A stretch of 64,000 nucleotides of DNA from Mycolicibacterium thermoresistibile (GCF_900187065.1 NZ_LT906483.1:4216001-4280000), one strand, 5' to 3'; shown: positions 1 through 8,219, counted from the stretch's first letter. Made by a program: numbers and translations. The notes: generated by a model not told the origin, from the letters alone.

Positions 1-100
1 TCATCATTCGCCCCCAAGCCCGGTTCTCGCGGCGGATAATTCGCTACGTGGCGATCCGTGGACAGCCGGTTCCGGATGCCGTTCGGGGGGAGGAATCGAC

Positions 101-412
101 ATGAAGTTCGTGATGACGTGGACCACCCGGCTGACCGGGTCCGCGCAGGACAACGAGGCGTCGGTGAAACGCGGCCTGGAACTGTTCTCGAAGTGGGCAC
201 GTCCGGCCGGCACGACGTTTCACCAGTTCGTCGGCCGTGTCGACGGCACCGGCGGTTTCGCCGTCGTGGAGACCGACGACCCGAAGGATCTGCTCGACGG
301 TGCGACGAAGTTCAGCGCGCTGAACGAGTTCGCGATCCACCCGGTGGTGGACATCGAGGAATGGGTGCACAGCGCCCAGGAAGGCATCGACTTCCGGGAG
401 TCGATCTCTTGA
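101..412 (+). CDS. DUF3303-like small protein
   Basis: A 103-aa cytoplasmic protein of unknown function. Its composition and its start (MKFVMTWTTRLTG, with later VVET and HPVVDIEEW) resemble the small DUF3303 proteins of actinobacteria, which are thought to be dimeric alpha-beta-barrel-like folds. It has no signal peptide, membrane segment or obvious catalytic motif. A purine-rich GGGGGGAGGAAT lies just upstream of the ATG and supports this start. It stands alone on the plus strand and converges on the DUF732-like gene. The family call is from memory of the sequence type. Confidence 0.75.
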   Translation: MKFVMTWTTRLTGSAQDNEASVKRGLELFSKWARPAGTTFHQFVGRVDGTGGFAVVETDDPKDLLDGATKFSALNEFAIHPVVDIEEWVHSAQEGIDFRESIS

Positions 413-446
413 CCTCGGCGTCTGACCGGGGCCGTTTCGACCGGTG

Positions 447-755
447 CTACACCTTGCCGCTGTGCTGCGGACAGAAGTACAGCGGCGCCCCGGCCACGAT
501 GAAGTTGGTCAGCGCCTCGTCGTCGGTGCGGGCGTCGAGTTCCTCGACGACCGTCTCCCAACCCGCGCCGCTGTCGTACTGGGCGCACACATCGGTGGCG
601 TAGCCGACGATCGTCGCGCAGTCACCGGTGTAGCCCACCCCGGTCATCGCCTGGCAGAACTCCGCGTCGGGACTCGCATTCGCGGCCGGCGCGGCGACGA
701 ACAACGTCATCAAACCGACGGAGAACAGGCCGGCGGATCCCAGTGCGAGTTTCAT
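447..755 (-). CDS. secreted DUF732-like protein
   Basis: Small exported protein of 102 aa. The N-terminus MKLALGSAGLFSVGLMTLF is a hydrophobic signal peptide ending near AAPAANA. The mature part has four cysteines (FCQAM, GDCAT, DVCAQ, YFCPQ) spread over about 75 residues, as in the mycobacterial DUF732 family of small disulfide-bonded secreted proteins, whose function is unknown. An in-frame ATG at 764 is an alternative start. I chose 755 because it gives a clean signal peptide and puts GGGGA at a workable distance. No operon partner is evident. Confidence 0.72.
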   Translation of the reverse strand: MKLALGSAGLFSVGLMTLFVAAPAANASPDAEFCQAMTGVGYTGDCATIVGYATDVCAQYDSGAGWETVVEELDARTDDEALTNFIVAGAPLYFCPQHSGKV

Positions 756-835
756 GACATCCATCGTCCCCGGCGATGGTGAGAACGTCTGGAACATCGG
801 CCAGAAATGTCTGATTCGTGACCGAAAACACCGAT

Positions 836-865
836 CGGCCCGCCACCGCGAACAGTGGCGGGCCG
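836..865 (-). terminator. hairpin downstream of the SnoaL-like gene
   Basis: Perfect 11-bp inverted repeat, CGGCCCGCCAC at 836-846 and its complement at 855-865, with an 8-nt loop. Read on the minus strand the stem is followed by GATCGGTGTTTTC, a short U-containing tail. This fits an intrinsic terminator for the SnoaL-like gene ending at 939. Direction and function are inferred. Confidence 0.4.
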
Positions 866-889
866 GCCGGGGGACCGTTTGCGCGCATG

Positions 890-943
890 CCCCCTCTGCG
901 TCTCCTCCTCTGCGGTCCCCTCCTCTGCGCCCCCTCCTCTACG
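890..943. repeat. four short CCTCCTCTGCG repeats
   Basis: Four near-identical 11-bp units, CCTCCTCTGCG or one-base variants, begin at 890, 904, 919 and 933, a period of 14-15 bp. The last unit covers the stop codon of the minus-strand SnoaL-like gene. This is probably a small slippage-derived minisatellite and I see no function for it. Confidence 0.5.
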
Positions 944-1328
944 TGGAAGCCACCTGCTTCCTGCCGTAGATGCGTTCCATCATCGCCGTGTCGGTGTAGA
1001 CCTGCGCACGGACGGTCTTGCCGTCACGCAGGGTGAACACATCGGCGTCCTGGGCCGACTCACTGCCGAGGGCGACGTCGGTGAGGGCGACCACCGTGTC
1101 CCCGTCGGCGATCAGCCGGTTGACCTTGACGGTCGCTCCCTTTTCGGCGAGTTTGCCGAGGAAGTCGAGGAACTCGGCCTTGCCGTGATAAGTGCCGCTG
1201 ATGGCGCTGTCGCCGGGTTGCACCCACTCCACGTCGTCGTCGAACAGGCTGAGCACGGTTTCCATGTCACCGGCCGCGAAGGCCTCGTAGCCGCGCCTGA
1301 TGGTGTCGATGTTCTGTTCAGCTGACAT
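939..1328 (-). CDS. SnoaL-like / ketosteroid-isomerase-fold protein
   Basis: A 129-aa NTF2-fold protein. It begins MSAEQNIDTIRRGYEAFAAGDMET, followed by a LFDDDVEWVQPG segment typical of SnoaL-like polyketide cyclase and isomerase relatives. The family binds small hydrophobic substrates, and the substrate here cannot be read. The reading frame stays open upstream for another 150 codons, but the start at 1328 is favoured: AGAGGAAA lies 5 nt upstream of its ATG and the protein then matches family length. Although the fold includes ketosteroid isomerases, nothing local ties this gene to sterol metabolism. Confidence 0.8.
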   Translation of the reverse strand: MSAEQNIDTIRRGYEAFAAGDMETVLSLFDDDVEWVQPGDSAISGTYHGKAEFLDFLGKLAEKGATVKVNRLIADGDTVVALTDVALGSESAQDADVFTLRDGKTVRAQVYTDTAMMERIYGRKQVAST

Positions 1329-1861
1329 TGCGGTTTCCTCTCGTGCGCATCCGGATGGTCGGCCGTGACGGTTGTTCGGCCGGTCCGGTGAGTCGCACGA
1401 GCGCGGCCCCCCGGATCGGTCAGATTCCCCCCGCCGCTCCAAGTATCCGCCCCTGACCAGCGCCGATGGCCCGATCCGACCGCAGAGATCCACCGCTGCT
1501 GCCGTTCTCAACATCCGGCGCCGACCCCACCGCGGCCGAGCTACCGCGCGACCGCCGGACCGGCCCCCAGATCGGTTGTGGCACAGGTTCATCGCTGATG
1601 TTTCGGCATGGTCAGTTACGCCGCGGCCAGGACCGGCCGCCCGCGAATTTCCCGGCCCGTCCGGCCACCCGCGGGAGCCGATCGGTGGCGGATCCGAGCC
1701 TTGTCGGCCCGGCGGATCCTGCGTAGCGTCGACCCGGGCCGGGTTGCGAGTCAGCCCACTGTCGATACCGCCTGTGACTGGCGACACCTCTCGGGTACGC
1801 TGCTGCTGAGCGACTGCTTAGCATGTCCGACCGGCTCGAGATGACGATGGGAGCAACCACC
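1329..1861. other. 533-bp intergenic region, divergent promoters
   Basis: No credible gene. The open frames here are GC-driven shadows without ribosome binding sites. The region separates the minus-strand SnoaL-like gene from the plus-strand molybdenum hydroxylase operon, so it should carry both promoters. The best candidate for the operon is TGTGAC at 1773-1778, a 17-bp spacer, and TACGCT at 1796-1801. I saw no KstR box here. Confidence 0.4.
1773..1801 (+). promoter_or_regulatory. candidate promoter of the molybdenum hydroxylase operon
   Basis: TGTGAC (1773-1778) and TACGCT (1796-1801) are separated by 17 bp, close to a mycobacterial housekeeping-sigma promoter. The start codon at 1862 lies about 60 bp downstream. 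Sequence resemblance only. Confidence 0.25.
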
Positions 1862-4222
1862 ATGACCGTGTCTTCTGCTGGGCCTTCAGCGGGGACGGTT
1901 CCGGCCCGCTACGCGGGCAGCCGGGTGCCGCGAGTCGAGGACACCCGGCTGCTGACCGGCCGGGGCACCTTCGTCGACGACATCATCCGCCCCGGGATGC
2001 TGCACGCCTGCTTCGTCCGCAGCCCGTTCGCCCGCGCCACGATCAACGGCATCGACGCGTCCGCCGCCCTGGCGATGCCCGGGGTGCGCGCGGTGTTCAC
2101 CGCCGCCGACATCAACCCCGAGGTGAAAGAGGCCTGGCACGCGGTGGCCGGCAAGGACGTCCCGGACACCCCGCGGCCGCCCCTGGCCGAGAGTGAGGCC
2201 AAGTTCGTCGGCGATCCGGTGGCGCTGGTGGTGGCCGACAGCCGCTACATCGCCGAGGACGCCATCGAGCTGGTCGACGTCGACTACGAGCCGTTACCCG
2301 CGGTCGCCGACTTCCGTCAGGCGGTGAACTCCGACGTCGTGGTGCACGAGGAGTACCCGGACAACGTCGCCGGCGGAATGGCCGGCGCGCCCCCGGACGA
2401 GGAGACCTTCGCCAACGCGGCCCACGTGGTCTCCGAGCACATCTACCAGCACGCCCACGTTCCGGTGCCGATCGAGTGCCGCGGCATCGTCGCCGAATGG
2501 CAGTCCGCCTCCGACGAGCTGACGATCTGGGCGTCCACTCAGACCCCGCACGAGCTGCGCGCCTTCGCGGCCCGGCTGCTGGGCATCCCCGCATCGCGGG
2601 TGCGGGTGATCGTCAAGGACACCGGCGGCGGGTTCGGGCAGAAGGTCGTCCCGATGCGCGAGGACATGTGCATCATGATCGCCGCCCGTAAGGTGCCCGC
2701 CCCGCTGAAATGGATCGAGGACCGCCGGGAGAACCTGATGGCGGCCAGTCAGGCGCGGCACGTCGACGGCGACGTCCGGATGGCGTTCGACGCCGACGGC
2801 ACCATCCTGGCCGCCGACATCGACTTCATTCAGGACATCGGCTCCTATCCGACGCCCTACCCGGTGCTCACCACCGCGGCGATCGGCATGTTCTTCCCCG
2901 GCCCGTACCGGGTGCCCAAGGCCAGCTTCAACTACAAGACGGTGTTCTCCAACACCGCCGGGCTGGCCGCCTACCGCGGGCCGTGGCAGTACGAAACCCT
3001 GTCCCGGGAGATCCTGCTCGACATCGCCGCCCGCAAGATGGGCATGGACCCGGTCGATCTGCGCCGCAAGAACCTGCTGCGCCGCGATGAGATGCCGTAC
3101 TTCAACCCGAACGGCATGCCCTACGACCACGTCGCCCCGATCGAGACGTTCGAGCAGGCCGTGAAGATGGCCGACCACGAGGGCTTCCGCAAGGAGCAGG
3201 AGGAGGCGCTGGCTCAGGGCCGCTACATCGGTCTGGGTTTCTCCACCTACATCGAACCCACCGGTGCGGCGACCGGGCACCTGGCCGGCGAGGGCGCGAC
3301 GATCCGGATGGAGTCCACCGGCAAGATCAACGTCTACGTCAACGGCGGGTCCTCGGGTAACAGCATCGAGACCACCGTGGTGCAGTTGACCGCCGACGCG
3401 CTCGGCGCCGACATCGACGACGTCGCCACCATCCAGGGTGACACCGCGGTGACCCCGTACGGCGCCGGGACACAGGGCAGCCGCAGCGCCCCGATGACCG
3501 CCGGCGCGGTGCACGAGGCCGGATCGATCCTGCGCAAGCAGATCGTCACGATCGCCGCGCACATGCTCGACACCGACGAGTCGCAGATCGAGCTGGCCGG
3601 GTCGCGGGCCGTCGTGCGCGACGATCCGGACAAGAGCGTCAGCTTCGCCGACCTGGCCTACCGGGCCTACTACGAACCCCAGATGCTGCCGCCGGGTACG
3701 TCGGCCACGCTGGAGGCCACCGCCCGGTTCACCTCCCAGGCGCCGATCCACTGGGCCAACGCCACCCACGCCTGCACCTGCGAGGTGGACACCGTCACCG
3801 GCCACGTCACCCTGACCAACTACGTCGTCAGCGAGGACGTCGGGCCGATGATCAACCCGAACGTCGTCGAGGGCCAGATCGCCGGCGGCACCGTCCAGGG
3901 CATCGGCGGTGCGCTGCTGGAACACCAGGCCTACGACGCCGACGGCAATCCGTTGTCGTCGACGTTCGTCGACTACCTGCTGCCGACGGCCACCGAGGTG
4001 CCGCTCATCGAGTACGGCCACATCGAGGTCCCCGGCCCGGGCGTCGGCGGCTACAAGGGCGCCGGCGAGGGCGGCGCCATCGGCTCCACCCCCGCGGTGA
4101 TCAACGCCATCAACGATGCCCTGGCAGCCCTCGGTGTCACGGTGACCAGACTGCCGGCCACCCCCGCCACGATCGTCGAACTGATCGAACAAGCCACCAG
4201 TAAGGACCAGAAGTGGAACTGA
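1862..4222 (+). CDS. molybdenum hydroxylase large subunit (CO-dehydrogenase/xanthine-dehydrogenase type)
   Basis: Catalytic molybdopterin subunit, 786 aa, of a three-subunit molybdenum hydroxylase. The family's N-terminal RVEDTRLLTGRGTFVDD is present, followed by DTGGGFGQK and, near the C-terminus, the GAGEGGAIGS segment bearing the conserved catalytic-site glutamate. The active-site loop reads AYRGPW (residues about 370-375). Form I CO dehydrogenases carry AYXCSFR and form II enzymes AYRGAGR, so the substrate is probably not CO. I chose the ATG at 1862 over 1823 because GGGAG lies 8 nt upstream. The gene overlaps the CoxG-like gene by 10 bp and heads an L-G-M-S operon. Confidence 0.88.
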   Translation: MTVSSAGPSAGTVPARYAGSRVPRVEDTRLLTGRGTFVDDIIRPGMLHACFVRSPFARATINGIDASAALAMPGVRAVFTAADINPEVKEAWHAVAGKDVPDTPRPPLAESEAKFVGDPVALVVADSRYIAEDAIELVDVDYEPLPAVADFRQAVNSDVVVHEEYPDNVAGGMAGAPPDEETFANAAHVVSEHIYQHAHVPVPIECRGIVAEWQSASDELTIWASTQTPHELRAFAARLLGIPASRVRVIVKDTGGGFGQKVVPMREDMCIMIAARKVPAPLKWIEDRRENLMAASQARHVDGDVRMAFDADGTILAADIDFIQDIGSYPTPYPVLTTAAIGMFFPGPYRVPKASFNYKTVFSNTAGLAAYRGPWQYETLSREILLDIAARKMGMDPVDLRRKNLLRRDEMPYFNPNGMPYDHVAPIETFEQAVKMADHEGFRKEQEEALAQGRYIGLGFSTYIEPTGAATGHLAGEGATIRMESTGKINVYVNGGSSGNSIETTVVQLTADALGADIDDVATIQGDTAVTPYGAGTQGSRSAPMTAGAVHEAGSILRKQIVTIAAHMLDTDESQIELAGSRAVVRDDPDKSVSFADLAYRAYYEPQMLPPGTSATLEATARFTSQAPIHWANATHACTCEVDTVTGHVTLTNYVVSEDVGPMINPNVVEGQIAGGTVQGIGGALLEHQAYDADGNPLSSTFVDYLLPTATEVPLIEYGHIEVPGPGVGGYKGAGEGGAIGSTPAVINAINDALAALGVTVTRLPATPATIVELIEQATSKDQKWN

Positions 4223-4878
4223 TCAACGAGTTTCGGGTTCCGGTACCGGCCGAACAGGCCTGGGACGTGCTCACCGACGTCGAGCGCATCGCCCCCTGCA
4301 TCCCTGGGGCCACGCTGCTCAGCGTCGACGGTGACGATTTCACCGGCCAGGTCAAGGTGAAGGTCGGACCGATCACCGTGCAGTACAAGGGCAAAGCCAG
4401 CTTCGAGCAGAAGGACACCGCCGCCCGCCGCGCGGTGATCAGGGCCAACGGCAAGGAGACCCGCGGCCAGGGCAACGCCGCCGCGGTGGTCACCGCCGAA
4501 CTCAAGGAGGAGGGCGACAGCACGCTGTGCATCCTCACCACCGACCTCACCATCTCGGGTAAGGCCGCCCAGTTCGGCCGTGGCGTGCTCGCAGATGTCG
4601 CCGGCAAGCTGATCGGCCAGTTCGCCGAACGGCTGGAGGCCGACGTGCTGTCGCAGCACACCACCGCACCCGCCCCGCAGGGCTCGGCGGACGAACCGGC
4701 GGTGCAGCCGGCTCCGGTGGCGGCCCCCACCCAGGCGCCGGCGGCCGACGCCTCGGTGAACATGCTTGCGCTGGTGGCGGTTCCGATCGCCAAACGGGTG
4801 GCGCCGGTGGCGGCCGGGCTGGCCGTCGGGCTGGCGCTGGGTTGGGTGTTGGGCCGGCGCTCGGGTGGGGCGGCATGA
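4213..4878 (+). CDS. CoxG-like SRPBCC protein
   Basis: A 221-aa SRPBCC-fold protein of the carbon monoxide dehydrogenase subunit G family. The first 150 residues (VPVPAEQAWDVLTDVERIAPCIPGATL, given here as a start landmark) form the hydrophobic-pocket domain. A proline/alanine-rich linker follows, then a C-terminal hydrophobic segment (VAAGLAVGLALGWVLG) and a basic tail, a likely membrane anchor. CoxG proteins are implicated in maturing the enzyme or anchoring it to the membrane. The GTG start at 4213 sits inside the end of the large-subunit gene with AAGGAC upstream, and the stop overlaps the next ATG, so translation is coupled. Confidence 0.85.
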   Translation: MELINEFRVPVPAEQAWDVLTDVERIAPCIPGATLLSVDGDDFTGQVKVKVGPITVQYKGKASFEQKDTAARRAVIRANGKETRGQGNAAAVVTAELKEEGDSTLCILTTDLTISGKAAQFGRGVLADVAGKLIGQFAERLEADVLSQHTTAPAPQGSADEPAVQPAPVAAPTQAPAADASVNMLALVAVPIAKRVAPVAAGLAVGLALGWVLGRRSGGAA

Positions 4879-5750
4879 AACCCGCACCGTTCGCCTACCA
4901 CCGGCCGGCCGACCTGACCGAGGCGACGCAGCTGCTCGCCGAGTTCGGCGATGAGGCCAAGGTGCTCGCCGGCGGGCAGAGCCTGGTCCCGATGCTGAAT
5001 CTGCGGTTGGCGTTCTTCGACCACCTGGTCGACATCTCGCGGCTCGACGAGCTCAAGGGCATCGAGCGCAGCAACGGCTCGCTGACGATCCGCGCCGGCA
5101 CCACCGATGCCACCGTCGGCGCCGACGACCAGGTGCGCTCGGCGGTGCCGCTGTTGACCCGGGCGACGCCGCACATCGGACACTTCCAGATCCGTAACCG
5201 CGGAACGTTCGGCGGGTCAATCGCGCACGCCGATCCCGCCGGGGAGTATCCGGCCGTCGCACTGGCGCTCGACGCGCAGATGGAGGCGGTCTCCCCCACC
5301 GGCCGGCGGGAGATCGCGGCGGCCGACTTCTTCCAGGGGTTGTGGGAGACGGCGCTGGAACCCGACGAGATCCTGGCCGCGGTGCGGTTCCCGGTATGGG
5401 ACGGCCGGTGCGGTTTCGCTGTCCACGAATTCGCCCGACGCCACGGTGATTTCGCGATCGCCGGGGCGGTGCTGGCGGTGCGGCTCGACGGCGACGACCG
5501 GATCAGCCGGTGCGGTATCGGCCTGCTCGGGCTGGGCTCCACCCCGCGCCGTGCCACCGCCGCCGAACAGGCCATCCTGGGCCGCCCGGTCAGCGAGGTC
5601 GACGCCGACGAACTCGGCGTGCTGGCCATGGAGGGCCTCGACGACATCCCGGCCGACCTGCAGGGGTCGGCCGACTACCGCCGCCGGGTCGGCGCCGCGA
5701 TGGTGGCGCGGGCCTGGACCGATGCCAGCAGGGAGGCAGCCAGTGCATGA
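4875..5750 (+). CDS. molybdenum hydroxylase FAD-binding (medium) subunit
   Basis: A 291-aa FAD subunit of the CoxM/xanthine dehydrogenase B family. It passes electrons from the 2Fe-2S subunit to its acceptor. The FAD contacts AGGQSLVP (near residue 35) and the TFGGSIAHADPAGEYP region (near 110) are present. The start is the ATG at 4875, which forms an ATGA overlap with the CoxG-like stop. An upstream in-frame ATG at 4842 lies inside the previous gene and is less likely. The 3' end overlaps the small subunit by 8 bp. Confidence 0.88.
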   Translation: MKPAPFAYHRPADLTEATQLLAEFGDEAKVLAGGQSLVPMLNLRLAFFDHLVDISRLDELKGIERSNGSLTIRAGTTDATVGADDQVRSAVPLLTRATPHIGHFQIRNRGTFGGSIAHADPAGEYPAVALALDAQMEAVSPTGRREIAAADFFQGLWETALEPDEILAAVRFPVWDGRCGFAVHEFARRHGDFAIAGAVLAVRLDGDDRISRCGIGLLGLGSTPRRATAAEQAILGRPVSEVDADELGVLAMEGLDDIPADLQGSADYRRRVGAAMVARAWTDASREAASA

Positions 5751-6219
5751 TCATCAGGTCGAGTTGACGGTCAACGGGCAGCGCACCTCGGCCCCGGTGG
5801 AATCCCGGTTGACGCTCGCCGATTTCCTGCGGGAGCGGTGCGGCCTGACCGGAACCCACCTGGGCTGTGAGCACGGCGCCTGCGGAGCCTGCACCGTCAT
5901 CATGGACGGCGCCGCGGTGCGGTCCTGCCTGGTGTTCGCGGTGCAGGCCGACGGCTCCGAGGTGACCACGGTCGAGGGCATCGCCTCACCCGACGGTGAG
6001 CTCTCCCCGGTGCAGCAGGCCATGCGGGACTGCCACGGTCTGCAATGTGGTTTCTGCACACCAGGATTCGTCACCACCATCACCGCGATGCTGCAGGAGA
6101 ATCCCGACCCCACCGACGAGGAGATCCGCGAGGGGTTGTCCGGGAACTTCTGCCGCTGCACCGGATATCAGGGCATCATCAAGGCGGTCCGGCAGGCCGC
6201 CGAGGCGATGCGGGCCTGA
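5743..6219 (+). CDS. molybdenum hydroxylase 2Fe-2S (small) subunit
   Basis: A 158-aa iron-sulfur subunit of the CoxS family carrying two [2Fe-2S] clusters. The plant-ferredoxin-type cluster is ligated by the cysteines in GCEHGACGACTV plus the later SCLV. The C-terminal four-helix cluster uses CGFCTPG and FCRCTGY. It completes the electron path from the Mo site to FAD. The GTG start at 5743 is chosen because GGGAGG lies 6 nt upstream and the protein then begins with the expected VELTVNG strand. Last gene of the operon; palindrome A begins 13 bp after its stop. Confidence 0.9.
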   Translation: MHDHQVELTVNGQRTSAPVESRLTLADFLRERCGLTGTHLGCEHGACGACTVIMDGAAVRSCLVFAVQADGSEVTTVEGIASPDGELSPVQQAMRDCHGLQCGFCTPGFVTTITAMLQENPDPTDEEIREGLSGNFCRCTGYQGIIKAVRQAAEAMRA

Positions 6220-6232
6220 CGTTTCGCATCTT

Positions 6233-6273
6233 TGCGGCGGATCGGTGTCAACGGTTGGCACCGATCCGCCGCA
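6233..6273. repeat. palindrome A, left copy
   Basis: A 41-bp nearly perfect palindrome. The outer arms TGCGGCGGATCGGTG (6233-6247) and CACCGATCCGCCGCA (6259-6273) are exact complements. The inner CAAC/GTTG also pairs, leaving one T/G mismatch and a single central base. It lies 13 bp after the 2Fe-2S subunit gene and 10 bp from the stop of the AbiEi/DUF559 gene. The copy at 7306-7346 matches it at 39 of 41 bases. Confidence 0.95.
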
Positions 6274-6283
6274 CAGACGATTG

Positions 6284-7237
6284 TCACGCCGCGCGGGTCG
6301 CGCCCAGCTCGCAGTGCGGCCCACACGGCCGGGCTCGGGCCGGGATGCCGTTGCGGCGCAACACCTGCGCCACCTTGGCCGCCGTTCGGCAGGGCCGGTC
6401 GAAGACCTGGCGATAGGACAACCGCACGGTCGACCGCCCCTCCGCGGCGGCGTCCAGATCGCGTTCGAAGTCGGCGTCGCGCCGCTCCGGTGAGTCGTGG
6501 TACAGGCGGCCATCCAGTTCGACCAGCAGCCGGTCGCCGTACACGGCGTCGCGATAGCGGATGCCCGTCGAGGACCGGGCCGGCTGCTGGCGCACCGCCC
6601 GCGGCAGGCCGTGCGGCCGTTCGACCCGGTTGAGATAGCCGTGCTCGAGCACCGAGCAGGTGCCGTCGGCGATGTCGACGAGGACGGCGCGCAGCCAGTT
6701 GCGCCGTCGCACCCGTCGGCGCCCGGACAGGCAGGCCAGCAGCCGGGTCGCGGCGGTGCGCCGCGACTGACACGACCGGGCCAGCACCGCGACCGCGTCG
6801 GCGTCGGTCACCGCCCGCGCCGCCACGTCGAGCACCGCCTCCTCGTAACGCATGCGCGGCGGCCCGACATGCCACAGCACCCGGTCGTCGAGATGTGCCA
6901 TGCGGTGGATGCGCACACCGTCGGGTGTCACCGGGGCGGACCGCTCCCGGCTGATCGCGACATGGATCACCGGCGACTCGACATCCAGCGCCGACTCCAG
7001 ACACAGCGCGGCCGGTTCGGCGTAGAGCACCGCACTCCAGGCCCGTTGCAGCCAGGTGAGCGGGCCGGTGTGATCGACGTACACCCCCGCGTGCACCCGC
7101 ACCCACTCGCGACGGCGCAGCTGCCGCCGGATGCTGTGCACGGGCATGCCGGCCGCCACCGCCTGCCGACGTGAGATGACCCCGGCCTGCCGCTCGAGGA
7201 TGTCATCGACGGCGGGCACGAAGTCGTCGGCGGGCAC
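6284..7237 (-). CDS. AbiEi-type winged helix plus DUF559 endonuclease-like protein (module A)
   Basis: A 317-aa protein. Residues 1-60 (GVISRRQAVAAGMPVHSIRR, then WVRVHAGVYV) look like the winged-helix N-terminus of AbiEi antitoxins. The C-terminal third looks like the DUF559/Vsr endonuclease fold, with E198 in VLEHGYL, D230 in YRDAVYG and VELDGRLYH at 239-247, resembling a restriction-type E..D..ExDG active site. No AbiEii toxin partner is adjacent. The GTG start at 7237 has only a weak ribosome binding site. The gene lies between two near-identical 41-bp palindromes. Function is unknown; it could be a solitary regulator/nuclease or the enzyme of a small mobile unit. Confidence 0.78.
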   Translation of the reverse strand: MPADDFVPAVDDILERQAGVISRRQAVAAGMPVHSIRRQLRRREWVRVHAGVYVDHTGPLTWLQRAWSAVLYAEPAALCLESALDVESPVIHVAISRERSAPVTPDGVRIHRMAHLDDRVLWHVGPPRMRYEEAVLDVAARAVTDADAVAVLARSCQSRRTAATRLLACLSGRRRVRRRNWLRAVLVDIADGTCSVLEHGYLNRVERPHGLPRAVRQQPARSSTGIRYRDAVYGDRLLVELDGRLYHDSPERRDADFERDLDAAAEGRSTVRLSYRQVFDRPCRTAAKVAQVLRRNGIPARARPCGPHCELGATRAA

Positions 7238-7305
7238 GTAGTCGATGCTCGCGCAGCCGAAGACGGTTTACCAGACCCGATCGTCGAGCCTGTGGACAAC
7301 GTCAG

Positions 7306-7346
7306 TGCGGCGGATCGGTGTCAACAGCTGGCACCGATCCGCCGCA
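7306..7346. repeat. palindrome A, right copy
   Basis: A 41-bp palindrome with the same TGCGGCGGATCGGTG and CACCGATCCGCCGCA arms as the left copy. It differs at only two positions, both in the central 5 bases. Here the complementarity extends 4 bp further on each side (7302-7350), giving 19-bp perfect outer arms. It lies 68 bp upstream of the AbiEi/DUF559 start codon and 20 bp beyond the stop of the neighbouring SDR gene. Confidence 0.95.
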
Positions 7347-7370
7347 CTGATGCCGCGTCGACGCCGTAAG

Positions 7371-8207
7371 TCATCCCTCGACGACGCCGCGCAGGCCGTC
7401 GGCGCCGAAGACCGGTTCGAGCATGCCCGACATGTCCGGGCCGCGGCGCAGCCCGTGCCCGCCGTCGACGTTGATGATCTGCCCGGTGATCCAGCTCGCG
7501 GCGTCGCTGAGCAGGAACACCGCCAGGTTCGCGATGTCGGAGACCTCACCGAACCGGGGCAGCGGGGTGCAGGCCCGGTAGTCGTCGACCACCGCGGGGG
7601 TGTCCATGATCGGCGCGACCAGATCGGTTTTCGTCAACCCGGGCCGGATGCCGTTGACCCGCACCCAGGACGGGCCCAGCTCGTCGGCCGCCACCATCAG
7701 CAGATGATCCAGCGCCGCCTTGCTCGGACCGTAGGCGCCGAACCACCGGTGGGTGTTGCTCGAGGCGATCGAGGACACCCCGACGAACGATCCGCCGCCC
7801 CCGCGCACCATCTCCCGCGCGGCGTGCTTGATCAGGTACATGGTGCCGTTGACGTTCAGGTCGACGGTGCGCCGCCACGCCTCGGAGTCGACCTGGGTGA
7901 TCGGCCCGATCGTCTCCGAGCCGCCGGCGCAGTGCACCACCCCGTGCAGCCGCCCGTGCCAGCCGGCGGCCGCCTCGACCGCCTTCGCGACCTCGTCCTC
8001 ATCGGTGACGTCGGCCGGATGGGCGCGCACCTCGCCGCCCGCCCCGGCGAGTTCGCCTGCGGCGGCGGTCAACCGGTCGGCATTGCGTCCGACGATCAGC
8101 ACCTGGCCACCGGCCGCGGCGACCGCGGCGGCCACCCCTTTGCCGATACCGCTTCCGCCGCCGGTCACCAGATACGTCCGGTCGGTCAACGACAGTTGCA
8201 CGGTCAT
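7371..8207 (-). CDS. short-chain dehydrogenase/reductase
   Basis: A 278-aa NAD(P)-dependent SDR. It has the Rossmann motif VTGGGSGIGKG near residue 14, a CAGG in place of NNAG, catalytic Ser in VSSIAS, and YGPSKAA with the catalytic Tyr and Lys. It probably oxidises or reduces a hydroxyacyl-CoA or alcohol. It lies 12 bp after the enoyl-CoA hydratase gene on the same strand, so the two likely act on successive beta-oxidation intermediates. The substrate cannot be assigned from sequence. It resembles SDRs of steroid and fatty-acid pathways in mycobacteria, but I saw no KstR operator upstream of the pair. Confidence 0.88.
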   Translation of the reverse strand: MTVQLSLTDRTYLVTGGGSGIGKGVAAAVAAAGGQVLIVGRNADRLTAAAGELAGAGGEVRAHPADVTDEDEVAKAVEAAAGWHGRLHGVVHCAGGSETIGPITQVDSEAWRRTVDLNVNGTMYLIKHAAREMVRGGGGSFVGVSSIASSNTHRWFGAYGPSKAALDHLLMVAADELGPSWVRVNGIRPGLTKTDLVAPIMDTPAVVDDYRACTPLPRFGEVSDIANLAVFLLSDAASWITGQIINVDGGHGLRRGPDMSGMLEPVFGADGLRGVVEG

Positions 8208-8219
8208 CCTCCGTTCAGA

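Noticed and set aside
1..7. Possible minus-strand gene start at the left edge (ATGATGA on the reverse strand)
   Set aside because: Only 7 bases remain in the window, so no protein can be read.
1329..1787. Extension of the SnoaL-like protein to 282 residues
   Set aside because: The upstream part is Arg/Gly-rich with no similarity to the fold, and a good ribosome binding site precedes the 1328 ATG.
2294..4192. 632-codon antisense frame in the molybdenum hydroxylase large subunit
   Set aside because: Low-complexity Gly/Val/Asp/His sequence typical of shadow frames; no ribosome binding site.
6233..6273. Palindrome A as a simple terminator of the molybdenum hydroxylase operon
   Set aside because: Not excluded, but the almost identical copy at 7306 on the far side of the AbiEi/DUF559 gene and the lack of a T-tract make a terminator-only reading unsatisfying.
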